A DNA stretch of 64,000 bases from Endoconidiophora laricicola (lineage: Eukaryota > Ascomycota > Sordariomycetes > Microascales > Ceratocystidaceae), in NCBI GenBank assembly GCA_001640655.1, contig LXGT01000152.1, positions 1-64,000 of the forward strand. Reading direction: 5' to 3'. Position numbers and translations under genes: made by a program. Shown here piece after piece: positions 40,986 through 53,118 of this stretch (position 1 is its first letter; every line of letters starts with the position of its first letter). The notes below the pieces were generated by a model. The model searched no databases. It was not told where the DNA came from and saw only the letters and a list, made by a program, of their open reading frames with translations.

Positions 40986-41008
40986 CCCCCCCTCCCCCCC
41001 TCCCCCCC
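40986..41008. repeat. Three C7 runs separated by single T (G-tract array on the minus strand)
   Basis: C7-T-C7-T-C7 on the plus strand. The complementary strand has three G7 tracts separated by single A bases, enough guanine to fold a four-tract quadruplex in several registers. There is no adjacent gene to regulate. Confidence 0.9.
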
Positions 41009-43115
41009 GGGATCATCTAAGGCAGCAATTTATTGGTAGTTATAGTAATACTATGTGGTCTGTATGTGCATGTCATCAGTGAGCTAGCTGCAGGAGACAG
41101 ACTCGGCCGTACGCAGCACAACCCTAACACTGTCATGACAAGTCAAGTTGCAGCTGTTGATTCTCTAGAGCCTCGTTTTCATTGACTAGGGGTGTGTCCG
41201 TAGAAAACAAAAGAAACATCGTCAAGAAACACAATGGAGCTGCACAATACTATGTTGTTTACTCACATGAACATACCTTCGCTCTCTGAACGGTCTGAAC
41301 GGCTAGTAGCTTACAGGGGAAGTCTTAGTATGTTAGAATAGCGACTGGCACCCAGCCACTAGAAAATATTATCTAGCAGCCAAGCTAGCAGGCGCTAACA
41401 TGACGCTAAAACATTACTAAAGGTCTAGATCTTTGTACATAGGAAGCTGACAGCCACTATCGCCGCCCGCAACTATAGGGCCTAAAAGACAAACAATTAG
41501 TACGTTATTTATCTGTTTAGTCTGTTATTTGCAAAGACCTTGAACCCTGAAACTAACAGACTCCTTATCAAAATTAACTTTGCCGATTCTTCTCTTCATT
41601 AAGCACAGTAGCTAAGGAATATAGAAAGACGCTCAAGCGCTCAATCGGCCGGGAGGCAGTGCAAGTTACTGTCAAATATTTTAACTAAGTAGGTAGCTGG
41701 TCGTAACGGCATCTCAGTGATGATACTAGTAGTGGCCGTATCTCCGTTCTCGATCCGAACAGGATAGGGGCCTGTTACAACGTCGCAAGGTGCAAGTTGC
41801 CTTCTGCTTGGCCAGCCTTCTTTTTACCATCAGGCCTCGTCCACCACTTCCTCTAGAAGTTTCATCCGAATAACATAAAGCTTCATAATCATTGTGATGG
41901 TTGCTAATTACTGCCATATATCCAAGCCAGAGTTTGCCCCCCGGATAGTCGGTTCATAGACTAGTACGCATACGCGTAGTGCTGCAGCTGCACCAAGCGT
42001 TTTAGAACCATAACCCAGCTTTCTTCTGACCTCCAAGTCTCCCAAGCCACACTGGTTCTAAGTGCGCCCCTCGTTTTATAATAGGATCTGTTCCTAGGAG
42101 GGGTCAAATATTGGCTTTCTTTTCTGTCATCGTTGCTTTGTTATGCCCAGAAAGAACACAGGTGAGTATTGGAACACTCGCTACTATTTACGATGCTGAC
42201 GTCCCATTCAGAAGACCTAGAAGACGCAGTAAAGCCAGCAGAATTATATACATACTACTAGTATATATATAAGGGCAGGGGGAGGGGGATAAGTGTTCGG
42301 TACAGCCAGAGCCAATAAAAGGTTGACATGTATGTGATATTGTTAAATACTCTACATACACTTACAGTAGTAGCAGTAGTTGCAACACAAGTATAACCTA
42401 CATACTAGTATCTACTCCGCAGCCACTACCTTCACGTGCCACACGGACATTAGCATAGATGATTATCCGACGAAGGGGCACTCAGCCGCTAGCTGCAATG
42501 TGCAAACATGAACACACGATGCCATTCACCATAAACCATCAGCCCCTCCCGGAGCTGAGCCACTCTGAGCTATTACAAGGGCTGCAAGTACAGTAGCAAA
42601 TACATACAAAATATTGGCCAGGAGGTGCACGTAGCATTTGGAGAGAAGGCGCCCATCTCATTCTTGTTTACTCATAGCTACTACCATCGTATGATGTCAA
42701 GGTTCGCAGCTCTAAAGGAAGCCATGTACTGGTCATAAGTAGCAGTGATCGTGTCTATAAAAAATAACTAAAAAGACTGCTTCTAATGTCAAGCATTGCT
42801 AACTAGTAAGTAAAGAAAGAGCACGAACTATAAGCGAGGATATCTGCCCTTAGATTGCAGCGCAATGCCATGGGGCATGAGGTGAAGCTGGATACCATTC
42901 CGCTGAACTTATCTAGTTCGACAAGTCAAGCTTCTATCACTAGTCATCACATGATGTATGACCACCTGAATCTAATCCACTAGCCGGTTGGTTTAGTCGT
43001 CAGTGGGACGTCAGCTCTGGACGGAGTTTTTTCTATATCAATAATATTATTCAGTGCTCCGGAAGGTCAAAATTAGGGTGAAAGGCAGGCCCTGCTCAAT
43101 GTTTCCTTTCAACCT

Positions 43116-43127
43116 CCCCCCCCCCCC
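43116..43127. repeat. C12 homopolymer
   Basis: Twelve consecutive C bases. Similar runs are at 16023-16032 (C10), 33943-33953 (C11) and 40236-40247 (G12). Confidence 0.9.
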
Positions 43128-46100
43128 ATTGTTGATAACGCAAGAACCGCTATGTAGACTATTTACCCTAGTAGGACAAGAAACTTTACGAAACCAAATA
43201 TATGTAATAACCACCTGCTGAAATGCATTCTCCCCTTTCCTTGCATAGGAAGTGGAGGCTACAGCCGATTACGTGTATGACGCCCAACACAACCCCTCCA
43301 TTCATCTCTTTTGTTTCTTTTTTCCCAAGTGAGATACCCGTACCTACACTCCAGAAGGGAGTACAATTCATGATCACAGCCTTTGTTTCTGTTTCCCTAG
43401 TCACATTCACCGGTGCGGAATGCCGGCTCCGGTAATCCGCACCGGTGGTAGCGGTTATATATATGTATACATTCTCACTTCACATAGCCAATGATTCCAA
43501 CTAAAGCCCTGTTTATATGCAGTATGTCGGTGTGCAATATGCAAGCACCAGGTTATAGCCATTTCTAGACTAACACATAGACAGCTAGCTATGCTTCTTT
43601 CCTGCTAGTCTCGCTGTTCTGAGAGCCTGTCCTAACGAATACCAACCCTGTAGACAGCGCCATCGCCTAACAGACCTATGATAGGTCAAGAGTGATATGG
43701 TGAATTCGCCTCTTCGGTCGGCTCTAACAAGAAACACATGTTTACTTTTGACACTACAGTCATGCGTGTGATTCCTCACATCCTATAGTATCAATACGTT
43801 TGGCGTCTGGATATGAATTATACGCTCTATCTTTCAAGAGATATGCATCTCCTAGCCAATTGTCTGCCTTGTTTCTTGTTGTCACTATGAGTAAAAGAAG
43901 ACTAATACATCATTCTGCTCTTTCTAGCAGCAAAAACCGAACAAGTGTTTCTGGTAGCTCTGGTCGAAAGACCTTGCATGGAAACAAACAAGACGCATCA
44001 GTCACTAGCAAGTCTAGCGAGCTCGCTAGGTCTAGAATGTCAACTGATGATACTGGCTAGTGGCTGGCCTCTTTGCAATACCAACAAAAGTATGGTGCCT
44101 TCAAGGCGGCACATCGCTTTTGCCCATCCCTACTTAGCCTCCCAGCGTATATTTGGAGGCCTTTCCTCCCTCATAATGGAAAACCTTGTTCATTGGTGGT
44201 CGTTGCATGTTCTCTCGAGTCCATTTGAGACAGAAGTATATCTTCCTTATCGATACGTGAATGTTCCACTATGGCTACTACAGGCTTGCTTTATCTGATA
44301 CGGATACTACAGCTTTCACATAGCCTACCAAGCCTATTGCTACATGCGAACATAACATCCTGTATTCTTAGTTCCTTGAATCCAAACTTCGTTTCTGATC
44401 GCCGTCCGCATAAAAGCAGAAGAGCCAACCCACTCCATATGCAGAACCCCACTGCCAATACTACGTCATTCTTGGCCAGCTTATACTATGTAGTAACAGG
44501 CTGGCCATGGTGCTCTCTCCGCTAACAATTAATATTCGATCTATCTTTGTCATATACGAGGCGTGGCTACTATAATCACATGTATCATACTACTGGCTCC
44601 ATCCTGCATACCCGGAGATGCAGTGAATCGTTGCAAGGTCCGCATATGCGAGAGCAACCGCCCTTCCTCTCCCATCTAAGCTGTCTTTCTCCTATTTCAG
44701 ATATGCCCTTACCCCTCTTCTTACATTATACCAAACGCCAGGTAAGCCCTACTTCTCGCCCACTCCATTTCCCGCTTCGCTAAAAAACTGTAGGCGTCCA
44801 CTTATAGTGTCCTAGCTACCGACCCATTTATCACAACCATTCTCCAAAATCTCAAGCTCATAGCTTGAGTAGTATCGTTCTATAAGTTTTTTAACTTGCC
44901 TCACACTTCCGCTCCCGCAGATCGATCCCATTAATGTCAATCAGCGCTTGGCTATTCCCATAGTCACAAAAACAGTATGAGGAGAGTCATCCAAGATTAT
45001 GTCTACTCCTACTCCCGCATCTCCACGCGTCTAATTCTCGAGCCGAGAACGAGAGGCCGCATGTTCTCCTCATCCACTGCGACATCCCCTTCGTCCAACA
45101 GGCTACAGGTGCTATTTCATGGTACGGTAACATTAATCTCTCGAATTGCCATAAGCCTATCACCGTACGGGCCTGCTTCTCACAGCTTCTCTACTCCTCT
45201 CCTCTCACCCTCTCTGTCCCTCATTCGCTAGATCGCTAGTAGCCTCTTCTTTCTTTACAACTAGCCTGCATTATTCCGGCTTGTTCTGGGCCTCGCTACT
45301 ATGTAGTATGCTCTCTATCATTGCAGGCCGAGCACCATATCTCGTGATATTATTCTACGAATAAGATCAAAGAAAAGGTAAATCAAAAGTTAGCGTTACT
45401 CTGGCTACTACTTTGCCAGGGACGAAGCCTGTCGTTTGGTGTGGGTAGGCAATGCGCCGGGAATCACGTCTGGCATCTCGGGAAGAAGAACTGCCAGCGT
45501 CTAAGCTTCGTGATTGGAAGGCCTGCTGTAAGCTCACCTGAATCCTGGTGCCTTTCGGTCTGGGTCCTTGGCCCTTGGTCTTTGGCTCGTGTTCGACAAA
45601 ATACACACTCCTTCCCTTTGGTTTAAGTAAGTAATGCCTTGTTCAAAAGCCAGCTTTTGTTGTCGAAATCATTTACATACTCACAGATGTCCACATCAAG
45701 TATGCAATAGTAAGATATATTCAATACCGGTACAACCTTTCGCACAGCCCATCTCATATCATCTTTACAATAGCGCCGTTTTTTTCTCTCGACACACGCC
45801 CCTCCTTCCATCAGCCGATCTTGCCGTGCCTAGTCCACACTCTAACTCCTCTGCCCCTCCTCATCCATGGCAACTACACGCTGAGCCAATAAGATGTCGG
45901 TTGCGGTTCAGTCTTTTTGATTTTGATTACCGAATCTTTCTTCCGCCCTCACCAATTATCGCATGCTGCATGACATCGCTATCACGTGATGTGTATATCT
46001 CACAAAAGTCACAATATCATCTCATGTTGCCTGCAAATGGTGTCTTTAACTTCTAATGTAGTCTATTTTGATCAACCCGTCATACACATAATGAGGATGT

Positions 46101-47736
46101 GAATCTCGAGATAGCCAAAGCTGAGTATTCCCTTCTATCCATGCAATACTATCTTGATTTAACAGCCTATCAGATCACTCATAGTTAGGTATAGAAAGTC
46201 ACTCTATAAGTTACAGTTAGTGGAAAAACAGCTTTCAAGGTCACCCCTGAGATATGAAGCCATATATTTACGGCGATCAGATCATCCATTCTAAGGCAAG
46301 CAAATTGTAGAAGCAGGGCGTTAGATCTGAATTGTGCAGCTTTATCATACAACGTGCTACGACATCATTGAAGTCGATATGTATATATGCCCACTCATAC
46401 CTCTTTCTAGTCCTCGTTTGCATTTTGATATAATGTATCATTTCATAGCTACCAATATGTACCTTCCTTTGCATAGTCTCATATAGAAGGTAATTATGTA
46501 TATTGAAGTCTTTTAAAAGTAAATAGATAGCAAAGTCACTTATTCAGTGGATGACTTGCAGGGTAAGCAAATCAATTTAAATAATATGGTAGTAAAGTCA
46601 GATAGAAGTGTTGATTAGTAGAATAACTGCATAGACTAAACCAACAGATTCTTTCTGTATTACCTCCTCTTTTAAAGTCATAGAATATCTTTCTTAAGCG
46701 AAAGTAAGATATTCTAGTAAGTGAAGTCTCCTCAACCAGTAAAGCCGCCTAGGTAGGTTCCAGTAAGGCCAACTATTTAGGTGATTCATCCTGAAGGAAG
46801 GCCTAGTTTAAGTGGGTACTTCTGGCTAGTGGTAGGGTTATTGTCAGTCAACAAATTTACTGAAAATAATGAAGTGTTTGGTTATTATACTGCTTAAAGG
46901 TTTATGACTTAGTGATCAGCTACTTTAGTATGTACTACTATACACTTTGATATCGCTAGGGTTATATAAACTCTCACCCTACTATAATACCGTCTGCTGC
47001 CAGCATCTGTACTCAGCTGTCAGCAACGTCATCGCGTCAAGGACGCAGCCTTGCGTAATGTCATCAGAACGGAACAAACTCATAGCCTTGTACAACATAT
47101 CTTAGCATTCGATTTCTGCTTTGCTTTGTTATTATTTGATTTTTTTTTGTACTTAACTATATATCTTGAACTAGAAAAACATCCTTCATCAAATTCGATT
47201 TTCTGTGCCCCAAATGTCATAAGTTTTACCTCCGTATAAAATAATATTTCATTCTTGTTATAAAGTAAAAGAGAGCTACATGGCGTCGATACCCCCGATA
47301 GCGGGCCCACGTTTATACTATAGAGAGACTTCTGCCGCCAAAAAAAGCATCTTAACTTTACATTGGCTTCAAGCGTAGCAACACAATCAGTCATCTCAAA
47401 AACGCCAATTACATCGGAAACTACACTAGCATAATAGTAGTATCTAGCTAGACTTGGTTTACCTTGAACGGAGTCCTACATACCTTTGGACTGTTCTGTA
47501 CATCGACTTGGCGCAAAACTGCTAGCTTGTCGCAAAAACTTACGATACACTATAACATCATCATATCTCCGTAACTTTTTTTTTTGCGACATAAGCCTTC
47601 ATATGAATCGTTCGAAGCTGACTTGGTTTCTAATATAACTACTTCACACATCGTCATACCATAATCACATTTACATCACGAGTCGTCTCGAATCATATCC
47701 TACTCAGCCCAGACCGACTGGCCTATATTTGCGACA

Positions 47737-48462
47737 ATGTCTGGCGATAACGTCAAAGTTCCTCCATCGGCGGGAAGCTATTCCGCCGCGACTATCGACA
47801 CTGAACTACGTACCAGCATCAACTCCGCTCTCCTACGAGAAGGCCATGTGAACAAGTAAATCTCCCCTTCTCACGTCCGTAGCCAACAAAACACCTTGCT
47901 GTCCGATCAGCAACTAATATCCCACACATACCAAGAAACCTGAAAACGGCATTGTATACACCAAATCGCTAACGTCTTTTCTGCGCGTCAACCCGCCCCG
48001 TTACCTCTGCTTTTTAGGATTCAAGAACACCTCCTCCAAGCTCTTAACTCAAACTCTGCCAACTGGCCCGCCACTGTGCGAAACCATGCCCTGACCCTCC
48101 TCCGCTCTGGCGAAATATCTTCTTTCCATGCCCTCATGAGTCGCGTCCTTGACGACGTGCGCGCTGCCAACTCTCCCGCAGCCCTCGCCGCAGCTGCCGC
48201 AAACCCGCCCAATAGCGCAGACTCATCCTCCGCCAATGGTGACTCCAAAGATAAAGAAAACGGCTCTTTGAATGGCTCATCCTCTGGTGCTAATCCTTCC
48301 ACCTCTCATGGCAGCACCATCGCTGCTATTGCCATGGGAGCAAAGAATGGAGATATCCCGGATACCTCAGCCGGCTTAATGCTTCCTGGATCTGTTGTTA
48401 AGGACGCCCTTCGGGTAACAAAGGGATGCCTTGAAGATATCGTGTCGGTCGAAGATTCATAG
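47737..48462 (+). CDS. SUS1: Sus1/ENY2-like subunit (SAGA deubiquitinase module / TREX-2), two exons
   Basis: Model: exons 47737-47855 and 48018-48462, giving 187 residues. The intron has a GTAAAT donor, a GCTAAC branch-like site and a TTTTAG acceptor, and the codon for Lys40 is split across it. Residues 22-105 follow the ENY2 helical pattern: an LRTSINSALLREG first helix, an aliphatic second helix, then a conserved Trp and a short helix. The last 28 residues (LPGSVVKDALRVTKGCLEDI) match the family's closing P-x-SVK helix. Sus1 links H2B deubiquitination by SAGA to mRNA export through TREX-2 at the nuclear pore. Normal family members are about 95-110 residues. The extra length is an Ala/Ser/Asn/Gly-rich low-complexity insertion at about residues 106-160. 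The identification rests on pattern and length of the helical blocks, so it is good but not certain. It converges on CDC48, with 751 bases between stops. Confidence 0.72.
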
Positions 48463-49213
48463 AATGATAGCTTCTTAGTAGAACAACATAGCATTGGCAC
48501 TCACATGTGGTACCAAATCTTTGTACATTGTCAGATCCTATCGAAAGCACTGTCTCATTAGATGTTTTTTGCTCTCTATGGCTAAAATAAACATAATTAC
48601 TCAATATAGTAATATCAAGACAGCAACGTTCATTGCAACCATACAATTAGAGATAGGGATGTGAGATGCGGATTTGATCAATTCTATAGGCTATCCATAG
48701 CCTTCCATACATTATTCGTGTATTGTTTCTACCATATGAACATACGAATCTCAAATGCTTGCGTCTATCCTACCATGTACATTCAATCACATAGGAACAT
48801 CGTTTAATAGCTTATCCAATCGTCTCTTTCATTAAGGTACACTAATGTACTATGGTCCTGTCATATCCTTGTCGTGACATTAGTAGAATATCTTTCGCGG
48901 CCAGGAAAACAGATAAGTCTCAACAGAAAAAAACCCGGTGTATCATGAACATGGTAGAAATGTCAAAGTTAGGTTTAGACACTTGGAAAAAAGAATACAA
49001 ACAAGGGGAAAGGTAATCATCAAAAAGTAAAGATTCGTCGCAAAGAAACAAGAAAAAAACAGAATTTAGAAAATCAACTCCAGGTCCCTGATCGCAAGGC
49101 GCGTTAGCTCTTTATCACGCCTCATGAGGATCGCATGAAGTCTTGGTACTGAACAAAAAAATGCAGAAGAACAGTTGTTCTAAAATCCCCTTTAGTGATT
49201 ATCGAGAATGCAT
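48463..49213. other. Convergent 3' intergenic region
   Basis: This separates the stop codons of the Sus1-like gene (+) and CDC48 (-). It is A+T-rich and would contain both 3' UTRs and polyadenylation signals. No further gene was seen. Confidence 0.7.
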
Positions 49214-52030
49214 TTAGTCGTACAGATCATCGTCATTGCCAGCATCGCCGAAAGAATCACCACCAGAGGTGCCGGCAGCTGCCGCCGCAGCAGCGTTTTC
49301 AGCATCAGGGAACTTAAAATATGTGCCCGGGCCAGCAGTCTTCATCTGTTGAGAGAAGGCTTCGTAACGGCGAATTTCAACGTCACTGACGGAACGACGA
49401 GCCATCTGCATAGCCTCTTCGAAGTGGCGACGGGTCAACTCGGGAACGGGATCCTCAGCGCCATCATCATCGATTTCCATACCAGCGTCCTCAAGTTCTT
49501 TTGTGCGCTTGATCTCCGCAGAAATAGACTCTTTGATGGCAAGCTTGACCGCACGCTGAGTAATGAAGCCCAAATCAGCACCAGAAAACCCGTGAGTCTT
49601 CGAGGCGATGTAGTTAAGGTCGATATCGGGCGCAACAGGGGTCTTGCGGAGTTGGGCAGCCAGAATGCTCTTACGGCCAGGCTCATCAGGCAGAGGCACG
49701 TAGATGAGTGAATCCAGACGGCCAGGGCGGCAAAGGGCAGGATCCAGCTGCTCGGGACGGTTGGTAGCACCAATAACGAAGACGTTCTTCTTCGAGGTCA
49801 TACCATCCATCTCTATAGATAGTTGTTAGTACTGCATTATTATATTTAGAGAGATGTTTTGAAACTTACCAGTTAAAAGTTGATTGACAACACGATCAGA
49901 GGCACCGCCGGCATCACCGACAGAGCCACCACGAGCCTTGGCGATAGAATCAAGCTCATCAAGGAAGACTACGCAGGGAGCTGCAGCACGAGCCTTATCG
50001 AAGATGTCACGGATGTTTGACTCAGACTCACCGAACCACATGCTCAGTAGTTCAGGACCCTTGACAGAGATGAAGTTGGCTGCGCATTCGTTGGCGACAG
50101 CCTTGGCAAGAAGAGTCTTACCGGTACCGGGGGGGCCATAAAACAAAACGCCACGAGAAGGTGACATACCAAACTTGAGGAACTTTTCAGGATGGTCTAC
50201 AGGGTACTGGACGCTCTCCTTGAGCTCCTGCTTGACAGTCTCCAGACCACCGATGTCATCCCAACGAACATTCGGAACCTCAACAACGGCGACCTCACGC
50301 AGGGCAGAGGGGTTAGAAACACCAAGTGCAAAACGGAAGTTCTCCATAGTCACACCAAGAGAGTCCAGAACTTCGGCATCGATGGTATCCTCATCCAGGT
50401 CGATTAGGTCCATCTTTTCACGAATCTGTTGCATAGCAGCCTCAGAGCAAAGAGCGGCCATGTCAGCACCGACATAACCGTGAGTCTCGGCTGCAATTTG
50501 TTCCAAATCGACATCATCACCGAGCTTCATGTTCTTAGTGTGGATAGACAAGATCTCTAGACGGCCAGTGGGGTCAGGAATACCAATATCGACCTCACGA
50601 TCGAAACGGCCGAAACGACGAAGAGCAGGGTCAATGGAATTAGGACGGTTGGTGGCAGCCATAACAACAATATTGGCACGAGCCTTCATACCATCCATTA
50701 GAGTCAGAAGCTGAGAAACGACACGGCGTTCGACCTCGCCGTTGGTCTTGTCACGCTTGGGGGCGATGGAGTCAATCTCATCGATGAAGATGATAGCAGG
50801 GGAGTTCTTCTCGGCTTCTTCGAAGGCCTTGCGAAGGTTAGATTCAGACTCACCAGCCATCTTAGACATGATTTCGGGGCCATTAATCAGGAAGAAAAAG
50901 GCGCCAGTCTCATTGGCAACAGCACGAGCCATTAGAGTTTTACCAGTGCCGGGTGGACCATATAGAAGTACACCGCGAGGAGGCTTGATACCAATAGATT
51001 TGAAGAGTTGAGGGTGGCGTAGAGGAAGCTCGACCATTTCACGGATCTGAGCCATCTGCTTACGGCAACCACCGATATCGTCGTAACCAACCTCGTTGAG
51101 GTTAGACTCTTCATCCTCACGCTGGATAGGCTCACCCTCACAGTGTATGACAGTATCCTGGGCAACAATACCGAACTCCGGAGGATCAACTTGGTCAACC
51201 TTGAACTCAACCTGTCTCATACCGCCACGGACAGTAAATATATCGCCCTGGCGAACGGGACGGTAGGCCTCACGGAAATATGGAGCCAGAAAAACATCGA
51301 AAAGGGAGCCGGTAATACCCTCAATAGTGTCGGCGATAGGAAGAACGGAGATACGCTTAGCCTGTAGAATGGAAAGCATGCATTAGTGTTTTCATTTCTT
51401 GCAATGCGATAGATGATTACTTACGTATTTGATATCAGGGCATGGAGAGATAGTGATCATGTCGCCGTTCTTCACACGTAGGTTGTGGCGGACGACTCTG
51501 TTGATGCGAGCGCTGCCAGCCTCCAATTCATCGTCAGCCAGAACGATGAGAACAGTGTCTTTCCGCTTCTTGCCGCGAACTAGAACGGTATCACCACGGA
51601 ATAGCTGAAGAAGTTCCATGGTAGCTTCAGAAAGCTGAATAACGGAGTTGTCATCGTTACCGCCATCGGTGACACTGTTGATGTGAATTGTTAGCTACCA
51701 AATAATTTGTTTTCTCAAACTACAGAGATACAACATCACATACATGAGCTGGTTATCCTTCTTCTTCTTCTTTAGAATAGCAGTCGCAACGTCGTTTTCC
51801 TAAGGAATATGTCAACATCAGTGGTTCAGATCGTGGTTATTATTTGACGAATATGGGGTATGACTAACGTCCTTGACCTCAGCACCGGAGGCGTCACTGT
51901 AGGAGGGGTTGTTGTTAGCTACAATCATTGCACAATCATTGCATTTCAAATTCATCAAGATTAGAACAGTGGCAGAACTTTTATAAACTTACTGAAGGTT
52001 AGCCTTCTTCTTTTCATCGTGAGGAGCCAT
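49214..52030 (-). CDS. CDC48: Cdc48/p97 AAA+ ATPase segregase, six exons
   Basis: Model on the minus strand: exons 52030-51993, 51896-51869, 51799-51744, 51674-51425, 51361-49870 and 49812-49214, giving 820 residues (yeast 835). All junctions keep frame and rebuild conserved blocks (CPDIKYAKR at the exon 4/5 join, LLTEMDGM at the 5/6 join). The N domain occupies about the first 200 residues. D1 has Walker A GPPGTGKT (259-266), Walker B IIFIDEID (314-321) and arginine-finger segment RRFGRFDRE (about 372-380). D2 has Walker A GPPGTGKT (533-540) and Walker B VFLDELD (589-595). The tail is acidic, ends in Leu-Tyr-Asp and fits the HbYX-type ending. The hexamer, with Ufd1-Npl4 or Shp1/p47 cofactors, extracts ubiquitinated proteins from membranes and complexes (ERAD, chromatin, ribosome quality control). 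The start context is CAACATGG. All catalytic residues are present. Confidence 0.98.
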
Positions 52031-53118
52031 GTTGAAAAAGATGTGTGGCTTTCGGTATGTTGCAAAAGAATTCGATTTCAGAAAGAGGCTCGTTTGTCGA
52101 GATATCTTATGTTTAGGTGGGGATGACGGTTCTGCTCAACAGAAACGTATGATGAAAATTGGAAGATGAGAGGAACACACCAAAGCTCTTTGCAAAAGGC
52201 ACTTGGGCAATGATGAAAGGAAGAAAAAGTAACAAGAAAGATTGCTCCAGCCCGACAACTTGGAAATGACGAGATGTAGGATGTATTTTTAAGGAAGAGG
52301 GAAAGGTTCAGAGTTCAAAGCACTGGACAGAAGGATACTAGGCAAGACAAGAACGTGAGTTAGCTCTAGAGAGTAGTTACTGCCCATCTAACCTAGGCAG
52401 GCCCAATCTAGCCAATAATAAATGGAGCTATCCTTTGGTATGGTCCACTATTTTTGCCCCTCTAAGGCTTAGTCAGCAGGCCTGATACTTGCTGTGCCCT
52501 AAATGGCAGGTACCAGCCACGTTATCCTGAGGGCATAGAGCTATAAGAAGCTTCTAGTCTTAGCTATTTACTCAGACAGGCAGCAGATGGAACACGCAAG
52601 CAGAGTATTTTGGGTTAGGCTGCAAGTCACTCCTCACCTAAACAACTATGGTCTGGTACCTCCATAGTCAGAAACAATACACAATCAGTCAGCATTGGAT
52701 ATCCAGCTCTGCTAGAAGAGTTGAAAAGGTGATTTGAGTTTTTAGAGCCTACAGATGTGTCCCAATGTTAGTAGCAACTCTGATGATACTATCATATGTA
52801 AGCAGCTTGAAAAGTAGAGGGTACAAGATGAATTAGTATCATGGCATAAGTTGATGTGTCTGAAACATAATAGATGCATTTTTACATTAATCTAATTGAT
52901 CTCTAAAGGCCAAATATCACATAAGCTACTTAACATGTCAAGTCTTCGTCTCTTGGTACATAGAAGTATATAACAAGATGGCATAATCATGGTTGGTATA
53001 CTATGTTTAGATAGTTCTATCATTGTATGATTTGAAGAGTGTTAGTATACAATGAAGATACTTGATGCTACAGCTAGATATAAACATGTCTGCAATTGTC
53101 CCAGAATGAATATCAGTA
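52031..53118. promoter_or_regulatory. CDC48 5' region and intergenic space to KTI12
   Basis: The region holds the CDC48 promoter (minus strand) and the 3' UTR of KTI12. Two CCAAT pentamers lie at 52403-52407 and 52412-52416, as written on the plus strand. They are inside a 19-base motif at 52397-52415 that recurs upstream of the Smr gene. No other gene was seen. Confidence 0.55.
52397..52415. promoter_or_regulatory. Shared promoter motif, CDC48 copy
   Basis: GCAGGCCCAATCTAGCCAA, about 370 bases upstream of the CDC48 start. It matches the consensus GCARGCCCRAYYTAGCCAR with the two copies before the Smr gene. Contains CCAAT, the usual Hap-complex (NF-Y) recognition core. Confidence 0.5.

Larger units (their letters stand above)
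40548..47736. other. Second gene-poor tract
   Basis: About 7 kb without a supported gene. The section 43800-45900 is somewhat C-richer, with open frames up to 140 codons. These lack family resemblance and overlap on both strands, so they may be decayed sequence. Polypyrimidine runs occur at 40986-41008 and 43116-43127. The last 200 bases are the promoter side of the Sus1-like gene. No tRNA or transposon was found. Confidence 0.5.

Noticed and set aside
43800..44300. Two overlapping frames in C-richer DNA, considered as a small gene
   Set aside because: The frames contradict each other, neither resembles a family, and there is no consistent exon structure.
49826..49869. Extension of the large CDC48 frame past the LLT codons to an in-frame stop
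   Set aside because: This is read-through into the 57-base intron. Splicing at GTAAGT restores the conserved LLTEMDGM.
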